Source: JACIWG01 sp049969935 (lineage in GTDB: Archaea; Thermoproteota; Nitrososphaeria; JACIWG01). Taken from it: 64,000 nucleotides of DNA. Location: positions 39,239 through 103,238 of the forward strand of contig JBMFNX010000002.1 in the NCBI GenBank assembly GCA_049969935.1, written 5' to 3'. Position numbers and translations under genes: made by a program. Shown in pieces: positions 42,691 through 51,033 of the stretch; position 1 is the stretch's first letter; the number at the start of each line of letters is the position of its first letter. A model generated the notes under the pieces. The model searched no databases and was not told the origin of the DNA. It saw only the letters and a list, made by a program, of their open reading frames with translations.

Positions 42691-43209
42691 TTATTGACTG
42701 ATGCCATTTTGTAGAACCCTCTTTGGCTTCCTTTTCATTTTATGCCCACATATTGGACAAAAACTTTCTTTAGTTTCCTTCATAGATTTACCGCATGCAG
42801 GACAATATATTATCCATTCAATTTTCTTAGTTATACCTTTTACTGTAAGTGACTTAAATTTTATTCCTAAAGTTGACGCAACATTCTGTAGTGAATAGTC
42901 ATCTGTAACTATCACAACTTGATCCCCTTCCTCATCCCTTAAGTAGAGTGACAAGGCAATAATCGATTTATCAGCTTTCGATAATTTCAATTCAGAAAGA
43001 GAAATCGCCTTTTTTTCAACTTCTAAAATATAGCACTTTGGAGGGGAAATGACCTTAATTACACCTTGAGAAATAAGTGTATCTATTTTTAGCTTAGAAA
43101 ACTTATTTTTGACAGCTTCTTTAACAACATCATCAGTTGTATACAATTGAAAACTTTTAGCAGGAAGGAAACCAAATATAAAAGCTGTAGCATCTAAAAC
43201 GTATATCAT
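42691..43209 (-). CDS. nob1: rRNA maturation endonuclease Nob1 (PIN domain plus zinc ribbon)
   Basis: Nob1 cuts the 3' end of pre-16S rRNA. The N-terminal PIN domain starts VLDATAFIFG with the first catalytic Asp at residue 6, and LSKADKSIIALSLYL and VIVTDDYSLQNVAS supply the other acidic residues. The C-terminal zinc ribbon is YCPACGKSM...CPICGHKM. Length 172. It overlaps nadK by four bases. Confidence 0.92.
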   Translation of the reverse strand: MIYVLDATAFIFGFLPAKSFQLYTTDDVVKEAVKNKFSKLKIDTLISQGVIKVISPPKCYILEVEKKAISLSELKLSKADKSIIALSLYLRDEEGDQVVIVTDDYSLQNVASTLGIKFKSLTVKGITKKIEWIIYCPACGKSMKETKESFCPICGHKMKRKPKRVLQNGISQ

Positions 43210-44033
43210 ATAACTCCTGTCCTATCAAAACCTAATTTTTCAATATGTGAGAGCCGACCACCTAATAATCTTATAATTTTAGCCTTTTCCTCACTTTTTT
43301 CAATTCTTATTTCCTCTTCTTTATTTAAAAGATACCTCACTTGGCCATCAACAACAACATCAACTTTATTCGAGCACGTTACTATAATAGGCGATGGTTG
43401 AAGAACAAAAGGTGGTAATCGTTGAATTGACCCTATAGGAGATAGTAGGAACACATCAAGAGTTTCATCAATTATTGGACCACCTAAAGAAAAAGAGTGA
43501 CCGGTTGACCCTGTTGGAGTAGATACAATTAAACCGTCCATCCTCTTTCGAATATAAAAATCATTTTGGAAAATTGAAAATGTAGGAAGATGAGTTAGAG
43601 AATGCCTGTATAAAAAAATTTCATTTAATGCATTTGTTTCTATAGATTTCTCATCAACCTTCAATTTTAGCATCATGCGTTCTTGAATCAAATAATTATT
43701 TTCTTTCATAGCATCAATAGCCAAATTTATTTCATCTGGGAAAATTTCTGTTAAGACACCTTTAGATCCAACATTTATTCCTAATATGGGTACCTGTTGC
43801 TTTAAGTTTCTAACTATTCCAATAATTGTTCCATCGCCACCTAAAACGAATAATATATCAGTATTCGAATAAGAAACTTCATCTATTTTTAATAATGGCA
43901 AGTTATCATATGAGAGAGGAAAGACGGTATTTAAATTAAAATTATAGGATAACAGTACGTTAACTATATTTTCTATTACCTTTTTTCTTATTTTCTTAAC
44001 ATTTCCTGTGATTGAAATATTTTTTACATTCAA
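43206..44033 (-). CDS. nadK: NAD kinase
   Basis: Phosphorylates NAD to NADP. The GGDGT motif lies in VLGGDGTIIGIVR near residue 70, and ILGINVGSKGVLTEI and STPTGSTGHSFSLGGPI are the conserved substrate-binding segments. The 275 residues form a standard archaeal enzyme. It is upstream of nob1 in a two-gene unit. Confidence 0.93.
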   Translation of the reverse strand: MNVKNISITGNVKKIRKKVIENIVNVLLSYNFNLNTVFPLSYDNLPLLKIDEVSYSNTDILFVLGGDGTIIGIVRNLKQQVPILGINVGSKGVLTEIFPDEINLAIDAMKENNYLIQERMMLKLKVDEKSIETNALNEIFLYRHSLTHLPTFSIFQNDFYIRKRMDGLIVSTPTGSTGHSFSLGGPIIDETLDVFLLSPIGSIQRLPPFVLQPSPIIVTCSNKVDVVVDGQVRYLLNKEEEIRIEKSEEKAKIIRLLGGRLSHIEKLGFDRTGVI

Positions 44034-44091
44034 TAGACATCCACTCTTTTATGCTACTTAAAAAAATTATTTATTTGCTTTTCGAATCTAA

Positions 44092-44165
44092 GGATGCCCG
44101 ATGACATAAAGGAAGAGCCGTCTGAACTAGTTTGTAATGAAGATGATTATGAGAAATGAGGGCCT
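44092..44165 (+). ncRNA. Candidate box C/D sRNA between nadK and aIF5A
   Basis: A GCCC/GGGC terminal stem directly flanks box C-like GATGACA (44100-44106) and a D-like ATGA (44156-44159). Inside are CTGA (44122-44125, D') and GATGA (44142-44146, C'). The guide before D' reads AAAGGAAGAGCCGT. An AT-rich TTATTTATTTG lies about 25 nt upstream. The final D box is imperfect. The same bases could encode a 21-residue peptide (MPDDIKEEPSELV...), and an 11-nt inverse match to the end of the aIF5A gene exists, so the identity is open. Confidence 0.4.
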
Positions 44166-44581
44166 TAAGCTCTTCCTTTAACACGCATTATTTTAACCCT
44201 TCCTAAAACACGCCAATATTCTACTTCCACACCTTGGGCAATCTGCTTACTAAGTTCCTCTTCTTTAGGAAAAGGCAGTTCAAATGTTTCAAAGGTTTCT
44301 AAGTCCATTACTTGGAGTGTATCTCCTGTGATAGCTATAATCTGACCGTTTCTCTTATCAATAATTGGCACCTCCACCATGGCATCAACAGGGCTAACAA
44401 TACTTCTTTTGACATTATCAAACACACCTATCGCTACAACCCGTGCCTTTGCAGAACCATGCTTGCCAGGTTTACTTTTATCATATTCTACAATACGACA
44501 AGGTTCACCATCTATAATTATATAGGATCCTTCTTTTAAGCTACCTAGATCTGTTGGTCGACTCAAGTTTATATCACCCAT
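44165..44581 (-). CDS. eif5a: Translation factor aIF5A
   Basis: A 138-residue aIF5A that rescues stalled ribosomes. The N-terminal domain has the hypusination loop SKPGKHGSAKARVVAIG with the modifiable Lys; the C-terminal OB domain follows (VDAMVEVPIIDKRNGQIIAI). A longer frame reaches 44671, but a TATA box at 44602-44612 (TTTTATATATC on the minus strand) shows the extension to be promoter. It lies about 20 nt before the ATG pair at 44584/44581, suggesting a leaderless mRNA. Confidence 0.93.
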   Translation of the reverse strand: MGDINLSRPTDLGSLKEGSYIIIDGEPCRIVEYDKSKPGKHGSAKARVVAIGVFDNVKRSIVSPVDAMVEVPIIDKRNGQIIAITGDTLQVMDLETFETFELPFPKEEELSKQIAQGVEVEYWRVLGRVKIMRVKGRA

Positions 44582-44601
44582 CATATGGTAAGGAATAGAT
44601 T

Positions 44602-44612
44602 GATATATAAAA
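44602..44612 (-). promoter_or_regulatory. TATA box of the aIF5A gene
   Basis: Minus-strand TTTTATATATC, about 20 nt before the ATG pair. Because TATATA is nearly symmetric it could also serve rightward transcription of the structured RNA at 44634. Confidence 0.55.
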
Positions 44613-44633
44613 GTAGTGTAATGAAAAGTTGAT

Positions 44634-44699
44634 AGTGTCAAGATAACAGTAATAGGTTTACTGTGAGACAAAACCTACCCTTTAGCTTATCTTGACATC
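44634..44699 (+). ncRNA. Candidate H/ACA-like structured RNA
   Basis: A strong hairpin: lower stem GTCAAGATAA / TTATCTTGAC (10 bp), an internal loop, upper stem TAGGTTT / AAACCTA (7 bp) and apical loop with TGTGAGA that could form a kink-loop for L7Ae. Directly after TTATCTTG comes ACA, as in archaeal H/ACA guides. The distance from upper stem to ACA is 17 nt in this orientation and 14 nt on the opposite strand, so the strand is uncertain. Confidence 0.4.
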
Positions 44700-44796
44700 A
44701 TCTGAAAAGTTTTGATATAAAATATACAACTTATTAAGTATCATGTGAAGAGGGTATATGTAGAAATAGTAAAAAGGACCAAAAGGTGCTTGTAAC

Positions 44797-46104
44797 TTGC
44801 TTGACCAATTAAGAGAAGGATTAAAAAATGCTATAAAGAAATTAATATATAGTGATGTTGTAGACGACCAAACAATAAGAGAATTCTTACGCGATATACA
44901 AAGAACTCTGCTTCAAGCAGATGTTAATGTTAAAATAGTTTTAGAGATTACTTCAAGAATAGAAAACGAGGTATTAAAAAACAAGATACCAGTTGGACTA
45001 TCAAAAAGGGATTACATAATTAATTTACTTTACAACGAGTTAGTTAAGGTTTTAGGTGAAGGGGAAGAAATTCATTTCCCAAGAAATGAATGCAATATAG
45101 TACTTTTAGTGGGAATACAAGGATCAGGAAAAACAACCTTTGCAGCTAAATTGGGGAAATATTATTCTAAAGAAGGATATAAGGTCGGAGTAATTTGTGC
45201 AGACACATACCGTCCTGGTGCATATGAACAATTAAAGATGTTATGTGAAAGAGCAAAATTAGAATTTTTTGGCAAAGTTAATGAAAATGACCCCATAAAA
45301 ATTGCGTTAGAAGGTAAAGAATTGTTTCAAAAGAAGGGTATGAATTTAATAATCGTAGACACAGCTGGAAGACATAAAGAGGAAAAGGAACTTATAGAAG
45401 AAATGAAGAAAATTAGTGAGCATTTAAACCCAAAGCTAGTTCTTTTAGTTATTGATGGAACTATTGGCCAACAAAGCTACATTCAAGCAAAGGCGTTTAA
45501 TGAGGCAACACCAGTTGGGGGGATTGTTATCACGAAACTAGATGGAGCGGCAAAAGGAGGAGGCGCCATAGCAGCGGCAGCATCCACTAAAGCAAAAATA
45601 CTTTTCCTAAGCACGGGCGAAGGATTAGATGACATTGAAAAATTTAGTCCACAACGTTTTGTTGGAAGACTTTTAGGCCTCGGAGATATAAAAGCAATAC
45701 TAGAAAGAGTTAAACAAGCAGAAATTGAGGAGGATGAATCAAAAGTAAGGCGGATTATGGCAGGTAAAATGACCATTGATGACTTATATGACCAATTACT
45801 TAAATTGAAGAAGTTTGGGTCTATAAGGAAAATTTTAGAGCTCATTCCCGGAGCACCTGAAATTAGCACAATTGATTTGGACAACATAGAAGATAGGCTA
45901 GAAAAATGGAGATTTATTATACAATCCATGACAAAAGAAGAGAGACAGAATCCTGAAATTATGAATTCATCTAGAATAAAAAGAATTGCACGAGGAGCAG
46001 GAGTTGATGAAAAAGAAGTTAAGGAAATGCTTAAACAATATAATGATATGAAATTATTAATGAAGAGAACAAAAGGAAGACTCCTTAGAGGGATGATTAG
46101 ATAA
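44797..46104 (+). CDS. srp54: Signal recognition particle protein SRP54
   Basis: The GTPase subunit of SRP that binds signal peptides and SRP RNA. N domain (EFLRDIQRTLLQADVNVK), G domain with P-loop VGIQGSGKTTFAAKL near residue 104, DTAGRHKEE, TKLDGAAKGGG, and the M domain with RIKRIARGAGVDEKEVKEML, the RNA-binding helix. The start is TTG. The C-terminal Met-rich tail is short (435 residues overall). The 7S RNA gene was not seen. Confidence 0.95.
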   Translation: MLDQLREGLKNAIKKLIYSDVVDDQTIREFLRDIQRTLLQADVNVKIVLEITSRIENEVLKNKIPVGLSKRDYIINLLYNELVKVLGEGEEIHFPRNECNIVLLVGIQGSGKTTFAAKLGKYYSKEGYKVGVICADTYRPGAYEQLKMLCERAKLEFFGKVNENDPIKIALEGKELFQKKGMNLIIVDTAGRHKEEKELIEEMKKISEHLNPKLVLLVIDGTIGQQSYIQAKAFNEATPVGGIVITKLDGAAKGGGAIAAAASTKAKILFLSTGEGLDDIEKFSPQRFVGRLLGLGDIKAILERVKQAEIEEDESKVRRIMAGKMTIDDLYDQLLKLKKFGSIRKILELIPGAPEISTIDLDNIEDRLEKWRFIIQSMTKEERQNPEIMNSSRIKRIARGAGVDEKEVKEMLKQYNDMKLLMKRTKGRLLRGMIR

Positions 46105-46206
46105 AAATGAAAGAGCAATTTATAATGCACTATTTAATTGTAGGAGCAGAAGAGAAAGATTTTTAAAACAAAATTATGTATCTAATGAAAACGAGAGAGA
46201 CCAGAA

Positions 46207-46494
46207 ATGCCTAGATCGAAGGGATATAGAAGAAAAACAAGAAGTTTACTTACTAAAGATAGGAAGGTAGATTATGGACTTTCTTCAATTATAAGAGAAT
46301 ATAATGTTAACGATAAAGTTGTCATAAAAATTAATCCTTCAATTGTTAAAGGAATGCCACACCGTAGATATCATGGTAAGGTCGGTGTAGTTGAAAAAGT
46401 TTTTAGACGAGCACTTTTAGTAAATATTAGAGAAGGGGGAAAAACAAAAAAGGTAATAGCTAGACTAGAACATGTAAAACCCTTTAAGTTATAA
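46207..46494 (+). CDS. rpl21e: Large-subunit ribosomal protein eL21
   Basis: A 95-residue eL21, starting MPRSKGYRRKTRSLLTKDR, with IREYNVNDKVVIKINPSIVKG and MPHRRYHGKVGVVEKVFRRA, the defining SH3-like core. First of the eL21-rpoF-DUF655 trio that is widely conserved in archaea and normally precedes ksgA. Confidence 0.95.
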   Translation: MPRSKGYRRKTRSLLTKDRKVDYGLSSIIREYNVNDKVVIKINPSIVKGMPHRRYHGKVGVVEKVFRRALLVNIREGGKTKKVIARLEHVKPFKL

Positions 46495-46527
46495 ATATTT
46501 ATGTATTATAGGAGGAGATAGAAAATT

Positions 46528-46866
46528 ATGGAGAAAAAAATTATAAAAAGACCTATAACAATGGCAGAAGCAAAAGAGATTTTAGAACGTATAAATTTTG
46601 AGGAAGCGGACCAGATTCAAAAAAGGACAATTGACTATTTGATAAAGTTTACTAAAATAGATTCGAAAAGAGCACAAAGGATTAAAGAGAGGCTTGTAAA
46701 AGAGGCAGAATTAACAGAAGAGGAAGCTATAGAAGTTATTAATATATTTCCTGCGTCAATAATGGAGCTAAACACTATTATTGCAGGTTGGAAAAAAATA
46801 TTTCCTACTGAAAAGAAAAAATTAATTTTAAATATTTTAAAAGAAGAAAAGAGTAAAGGTGAGTAA
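46528..46866 (+). CDS. rpoF: RNA polymerase subunit F (Rpo4/Rpb4)
   Basis: A 112-residue Rpb4-like protein: RPITMAEAKEILERI, QIQKRTIDYLIKFTKIDSKRA and an HRDC-like C-terminal NIFPASIMELNTIIAGW. With Rpo7 it forms the stalk of archaeal RNA polymerase. A GGAGGAGAT ribosome binding site precedes it. Between eL21 and the DUF655 gene, as usual. Confidence 0.93.
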   Translation: MEKKIIKRPITMAEAKEILERINFEEADQIQKRTIDYLIKFTKIDSKRAQRIKERLVKEAELTEEEAIEVINIFPASIMELNTIIAGWKKIFPTEKKKLILNILKEEKSKGE

Positions 46867-46868
46867 AT

Positions 46869-47426
46869 ATCTCCTTTAAAGAAAGAAAATTTGAAGAATA
46901 TGCTTATTTGCTAGATTTTATACCTAATGGTAGATCAGTTGTCATAAAGGGTAAAGAGGGACCTTTAGTTCAAGCTATAGGCGAGGAAAACTTAATACTT
47001 TTAGAAATTTTAGCAATGAACAATGTTTCATTTGAAGTTGGAGAACGTATTTACATAGGTAGGGAGGGAAGAAAAAAGATTGTGAGCGTATTAGGTCGAA
47101 TAAATTATGCCGATTTAACACCTAACGCTAAAAATGAGTTGCCTTATGTTTGTGAAAAAATAATTTTAGCAAATGAACAAAAATTTGTAAAGTATTTTAA
47201 TGAGGCAATGCCGGTTACACCAAGATTACATAGCTTGGAACTTATTCCAGGAATTGGAAAAACTTATATGAAAATAATATTAGATGAAAGGGAAAAAAAG
47301 CCTTTTACATCTTTTGAGGATATAAATAAGCGGGTTGGCATAAAAGATGTCGCTAAGCTATTGACTAAAAGAATAATTGAAGAGCTTCAAGGAAATACTA
47401 GAATCTTTCTTTTTGTTAAAAGATAA
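46869..47426 (+). CDS. DUF655 RNA-binding protein, with an apparent ATC start codon
   Basis: A 185-residue DUF655 protein: KFEEYAYLLDFIPNGRS near the N-terminus, an S1/OB-like middle and a C-terminal helix-hairpin-helix (LELIPGIGKTYMKIIL). The conserved FEEYAYLLDF lies before the first TTG (46908), so that start would truncate the domain. A TGA at 46860 limits the frame. The ATC at 46869 lies exactly 6 nt after a perfect GGTGA that overlaps the end of rpoF. It is the only sensible start. Function unknown; its place beside rpoF and eL21 suggests RNA or ribosome work. Confidence 0.85.
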   Translation: MSFKERKFEEYAYLLDFIPNGRSVVIKGKEGPLVQAIGEENLILLEILAMNNVSFEVGERIYIGREGRKKIVSVLGRINYADLTPNAKNELPYVCEKIILANEQKFVKYFNEAMPVTPRLHSLELIPGIGKTYMKIILDEREKKPFTSFEDINKRVGIKDVAKLLTKRIIEELQGNTRIFLFVKR

Positions 47427-47430
47427 TTTA

Positions 47431-47772
47431 TCATTTTGTAGTTAATTTTAGAATTGCCATCGCAAGATCGCCGTTGGTTTCCTCTAATGCAGCTCTGGCA
47501 ACTTCTTTTGATACACCTGCTTGTTGAGCAACTAAAAGGACATCTTCTTCGCTATAACTTTTTGAAATTTGTCTTTCTTCAACTATACCACCCATTATTT
47601 GATATATTTGCAAACCCTGTGCAACTACTTGTGAAACTGTGGGATTTTTTATTACAATTTCTTTTTCTGCAGTATGTATTATAACCTCTTCTACACCAGG
47701 AATTTCTTTCATATTCAATCCTAGACGGTCCATTAATTTCTTTGCTTCCCTCTGATTTATTCGAAAGCCCAA
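47431..47772 (-). CDS. nac: Nascent polypeptide-associated complex protein (NAC)
   Basis: A 113-residue archaeal NAC: the NAC domain (MKEIPGVEEVIIHTAEKEIVI...NPTVSQVVAQG) and a C-terminal UBA domain (EEDVLLVAQQAGVSKEVARAALEETNGDLAMAI region). It binds emerging chains at the ribosome as a homodimer. It sits directly downstream of a PUA-domain gene, three bases apart. Confidence 0.93.
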   Translation of the reverse strand: MGFRINQREAKKLMDRLGLNMKEIPGVEEVIIHTAEKEIVIKNPTVSQVVAQGLQIYQIMGGIVEERQISKSYSEEDVLLVAQQAGVSKEVARAALEETNGDLAMAILKLTTK

Positions 47773-47774
47773 CT

Positions 47775-48221
47775 TTACCCCCTATTCTTAATACATAAAC
47801 CTGATTTAAAACGTTTAATTTGCAAATATGAAATTGTAGCTTTACCAATTCCTATTAAATAGTCTTCTGGAGTCACAATAAAAACGTCTGATCCAACAAA
47901 CACATTTTTTCCTAATTCCTTTATATTACTAACGAAAACAGAAGAACTGTTTTTTACAAAATTAACTTGATCAGCCTTAATAACAGCAGTATTTTTTTTA
48001 AATACTCTAGATTTTGAAAGAATTCTGTAAGCATCAGAAGTTAGGGCAATGGTACCATTAGGTCTAAAGGTTCCAAATAATGCGTTATCATAGAATAATT
48101 GTTTAATTTTTCCTGTTCTTTTTGAAAAAATTGGTCTAAATTTTTCAATGGATAAGAGACTATGTACCCCCTTACCAAATATATAATCAATTACGAACAT
48201 AATATCTTTAGTTTCACGCAT
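47775..48221 (-). CDS. PUA-domain RNA-binding protein
   Basis: A 148-residue protein whose second half (about residues 65-140) is a PUA domain: ALTSDAYRILSKSRVFKKNTAVIKADQVN, then NIKELGKNVFVGSDVFIVTPEDYLIGIGKA. This resembles the C-terminal PUA of archaeosine tRNA transglycosylase and free-standing archaeal PUA proteins (COG1370-like). The N-terminal 60 residues are a separate small domain. It probably binds RNA; target unknown. Operon with NAC. Confidence 0.75.
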   Translation of the reverse strand: MRETKDIMFVIDYIFGKGVHSLLSIEKFRPIFSKRTGKIKQLFYDNALFGTFRPNGTIALTSDAYRILSKSRVFKKNTAVIKADQVNFVKNSSSVFVSNIKELGKNVFVGSDVFIVTPEDYLIGIGKATISYLQIKRFKSGLCIKNRG

Positions 48222-48353
48222 ACTTAATGGGGGGCATGATTAATATAAAATAATTTTTATTTAAGTTAAATGAATTCTCAGTTACATTTATAAAATTGGA
48301 CAATGACATAAGATAATAAAAATATAAGTAATTGAAAATATAAGGCATAATTA

Positions 48354-48758
48354 ATGAACTGCGAAATTTGCGGCAAAAAGATAGAAGGGAAAGGAAAGAA
48401 AATATTAATTGATGGATCCATTTTACATGTATGCACATATTGCGCAGCATTGGGAGATAAAGAAGTTAGAAACAATGTAGTAAAATACGAGAATAGGAGA
48501 CTGAAGTTTGTTCCTACAAAAAAAACATTTGAAAAGAATGAAGATGAGATGGATATTGTTCAAGATTTCGCAACATTAATAAAACAAGCAAGAGAAAAGA
48601 TGGGCCTCTCACAAGATGCATTAGCGCATAAAATAAATGAAAAAGTTTCGGTTATAAAATTGATTGAAGCAGGAAGATTGAAACCTAATATTCTGCTTGC
48701 AAAGAAAATAGAACGAGCTTTAAAGATAAACTTATTTACAAGGATGGAAGAATATTAA
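48354..48758 (+). CDS. mbf1: Multiprotein bridging factor MBF1
   Basis: A 134-residue protein with an N-terminal zinc ribbon (CEICGKKI...HVCTYCA) and a C-terminal helix-turn-helix of the Cro/C1 type (IKQAREKMGLSQDALAHKINEKVSVIKLIEAGRLKPN). This is the archaeal MBF1 architecture; aMBF1 is linked to ribosomes and translation rather than to transcription only. It is followed closely by hflX. Confidence 0.93.
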   Translation: MNCEICGKKIEGKGKKILIDGSILHVCTYCAALGDKEVRNNVVKYENRRLKFVPTKKTFEKNEDEMDIVQDFATLIKQAREKMGLSQDALAHKINEKVSVIKLIEAGRLKPNILLAKKIERALKINLFTRMEEY

Positions 48759-48772
48759 GGGTATAATTTTAT

Positions 48773-50032
48773 ATGGAAAAGGTAGTATTGGTAACATATC
48801 CTGAACCGTATTGCATTAAAGAGGCTATTGCCTTAGCAAATAGTGCAGGATATGAGGTAGTTAGAATTATTACCCAAAAGTATCTACGAAGATCTAGGTA
48901 TGGACTGGGCGCAGGTAAGTTAAACGAATTAACAAACATTATTAAGAACAATGAAATTGACAAAATTATCTTTGATGAATCATTAAAAACTTCGCAGGCG
49001 TATAATCTTGCAAAAGTGCTAAAAAAAGAGGTTATAGACAGGGAAAAGCTAATATTGCAAATATTTAACAAAAGGGCAACAACATTAGAGGCAAAATTAC
49101 AGATTAGGTTAGCAGAACTTAAATATGAACTAATGAGAGCAAAAGAAAAAGTTAGACTAGAGAAAATGGGTGAACAACCTGGATTTTACGGATTAGGAGA
49201 ATATGAGGTAGACGTTTATGTCAATCAGATTAAAAGGGAAATAAATTTTTTAGTAAAAAAATTAGCTGATATAAGACGCCAGAGAGCAATTCAACGTAAA
49301 GGAAGAGAGGAAAAAGAACTGCCTCTAATTTCTTTAGCAGGCTATACTGGTGCTGGAAAGACATCATTATTTAATTATCTTACAGGAGAATACTTATATG
49401 TATCAGATCAAGTATTTTCTACATTAAGAACAACAACAAGAAAAATCTTGAATGAAAAAAATATTCTTATTTCTGATACTGTTGGATTCATTAGGAAAAT
49501 ACCGCCTTACATGATAGAGGCATTTAAATCAACCCTTGAAGAACTAAGATTTGCAAATATAGTATTATTAGTAATTGACGCAAGTGAGTCTATTGAAGAA
49601 ATAGAGACAAAATTCAATACATCATTTAGTATACTGTTAGACCTTGAGATAAATCCTTTGAATATAATAGTTGTTTTTAACAAGTTAGATTTAATTTCTG
49701 ATGCAAAAATTAAAGAAATAGAAAGAAATTTTGACACTAAAGGATTAGAATATGTTTTTTGTTCCGCTAAGACAGGATTAGGAATAAATATACTCTTAGA
49801 TAAAATAAGAGGTAAGCTTATGGAAGAAGAGAAAGTGTATTTTCTAGATTTTCAGATTTTACCCTTAATTTCAAATGCAATCGATTTTTTAAAAAGTACA
49901 TGCAATGTTACAATAGAGAAAATGGAAAATGGGATAAGATTAAAAGTTAGAGGTGGAAAAACAATTTTAAGACGTTTTGAGAACCAACTTGAATATGCAA
50001 GAGGAAATCTATGTATTAAGGATAGGACATAG
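48773..50032 (+). CDS. hflX: Ribosome-associated GTPase HflX
   Basis: The 419-residue GTPase splits stalled ribosomes in other organisms. N-terminal HflX domain with SRYGLGAGKLNELTNII, the glycine-rich MGEQPGFYGLGEYEVDV, then the G domain with G1 GYTGAGKTSLFNYL (about residue 190), FSTLRTTTR, SDTVGFIRKIPP and NKLD. Overlaps trm56 by 38 bases at the end. Confidence 0.94.
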   Translation: MEKVVLVTYPEPYCIKEAIALANSAGYEVVRIITQKYLRRSRYGLGAGKLNELTNIIKNNEIDKIIFDESLKTSQAYNLAKVLKKEVIDREKLILQIFNKRATTLEAKLQIRLAELKYELMRAKEKVRLEKMGEQPGFYGLGEYEVDVYVNQIKREINFLVKKLADIRRQRAIQRKGREEKELPLISLAGYTGAGKTSLFNYLTGEYLYVSDQVFSTLRTTTRKILNEKNILISDTVGFIRKIPPYMIEAFKSTLEELRFANIVLLVIDASESIEEIETKFNTSFSILLDLEINPLNIIVVFNKLDLISDAKIKEIERNFDTKGLEYVFCSAKTGLGINILLDKIRGKLMEEEKVYFLDFQILPLISNAIDFLKSTCNVTIEKMENGIRLKVRGGKTILRRFENQLEYARGNLCIKDRT

Positions 50033-50534
50033 AATAGAGAGAGATAAAAGGGTGACTACACATGTTGGGTTGGTTGCTAGAGCTTTTGGCGCCAAGGGAA
50101 TATTTATAACAAATGCAGAAAATGAAATAAAATCTAAAATTGATCAAGTAACAAGGATATGGGGAGGACCATTCATTTGTGAACTAATTGATGGTGATTG
50201 GAAGAAGTTTATTTTAAATTGGAAAAATGAGAATGGCATAATAATACATTTAACAATGTATGGTTTACCAGTAGAGGAAAAGATAGATGAGATAAGGTTA
50301 AGAAAAGAGAAAAAATTGGTTGTAGTTGGTGCTGAAAAGGTTCCCAATGAACTGTATTATTTGAGTGATTACAACATATCAATAACCAATCAACCACATT
50401 CTGAAATTGCAGCACTTGCACTATTTTTGGATAGATTTTATAGTGGAAAAGAGTTAAGTTTAAAATTTAGTAACGCAAAACTAAAAATAGTGCCAATGGA
50501 AAGGGGGAAGAAGGTAATTGAAAGTAGAATATGA
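49995..50534 (+). CDS. trm56: tRNA (cytidine(56)-2'-O)-methyltransferase aTrm56
   Basis: A SPOUT methyltransferase specific to archaea, modifying C56 of the T loop. Diagnostic motifs are YVLRIGHRIERDKRVTTHVG, LTMYGLPVEEKIDEIR and LVVVGAEKVPNELYYLSDYN with ITNQPHSEIAALALFLDR. The Met at 49995 gives 179 residues; no canonical start lies closer to the conserved IYVLRIGHR, and no clear Shine-Dalgarno is seen. Followed by the TFE gene with 17 bases of overlap. Confidence 0.93.
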   Translation: MQEEIYVLRIGHRIERDKRVTTHVGLVARAFGAKGIFITNAENEIKSKIDQVTRIWGGPFICELIDGDWKKFILNWKNENGIIIHLTMYGLPVEEKIDEIRLRKEKKLVVVGAEKVPNELYYLSDYNISITNQPHSEIAALALFLDRFYSGKELSLKFSNAKLKIVPMERGKKVIESRI

Positions 50535-51033
50535 GGATTCGTTTGTAAAGGCAGCCAGCTTACTTGGTGGAGAAGAATATATTAGAGTAGCTAGAGCTCT
50601 GCTAAATAATGAAAATGCGACAGATGAGGAAATAGCTAGTGCTACTGGGCTGAAAATAAATATAGTTAGACGTGTACTATATGACCTTTTTGGCCACTCC
50701 TTAATTTCCGGAGTTAGAGTAAGGGATCCTAAAAAAGGGTGGTTTGTGTACAGATGGCAAGCACGTAGAGATCAGACTGAAAGTTTTATTGAAAGCCAAA
50801 AGAGAAAGATACTAGAAAAACTTAAACAAAGGCTGGAGTATGAGGAAAATAACGAATTTTACCATTGTGGAACAACCACCTGCCAAAAATTAACCTTTAT
50901 TGAGGCGATGGAAAATTTATTCAAGTGCCCTGTTTGTGGTAAAACATTAAATCTTATTAAAGACGAAGAATTTAAAGAGGCGTTAAGATGGAAAATACAA
51001 CAAATAGAAGAAGAACTAGAGAAGAAACAATAG
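50518..51033 (+). CDS. tfe: Transcription initiation factor E alpha (TFE)
   Basis: A 171-residue TFE: N-terminal winged helix (ALLNNENATDEEIASATGLKINIVRRVLYDL) and a C-terminal zinc ribbon with CGTTTC and CPVCG. The first Cys pair has spacing C-x4-C instead of the usual C-x2-C. TFE helps open the promoter with RNA polymerase. The start is TTG 50518. The gene overlaps the HD-domain gene by 46 bases. Confidence 0.93.
   Translation: MKVEYEDSFVKAASLLGGEEYIRVARALLNNENATDEEIASATGLKINIVRRVLYDLFGHSLISGVRVRDPKKGWFVYRWQARRDQTESFIESQKRKILEKLKQRLEYEENNEFYHCGTTTCQKLTFIEAMENLFKCPVCGKTLNLIKDEEFKEALRWKIQQIEEELEKKQ

Noticed and set aside
44582..44671. A 30-residue N-terminal extension of aIF5A
   Set aside because: The extension has no aIF5A homology and contains the TATA box and a strong hairpin.
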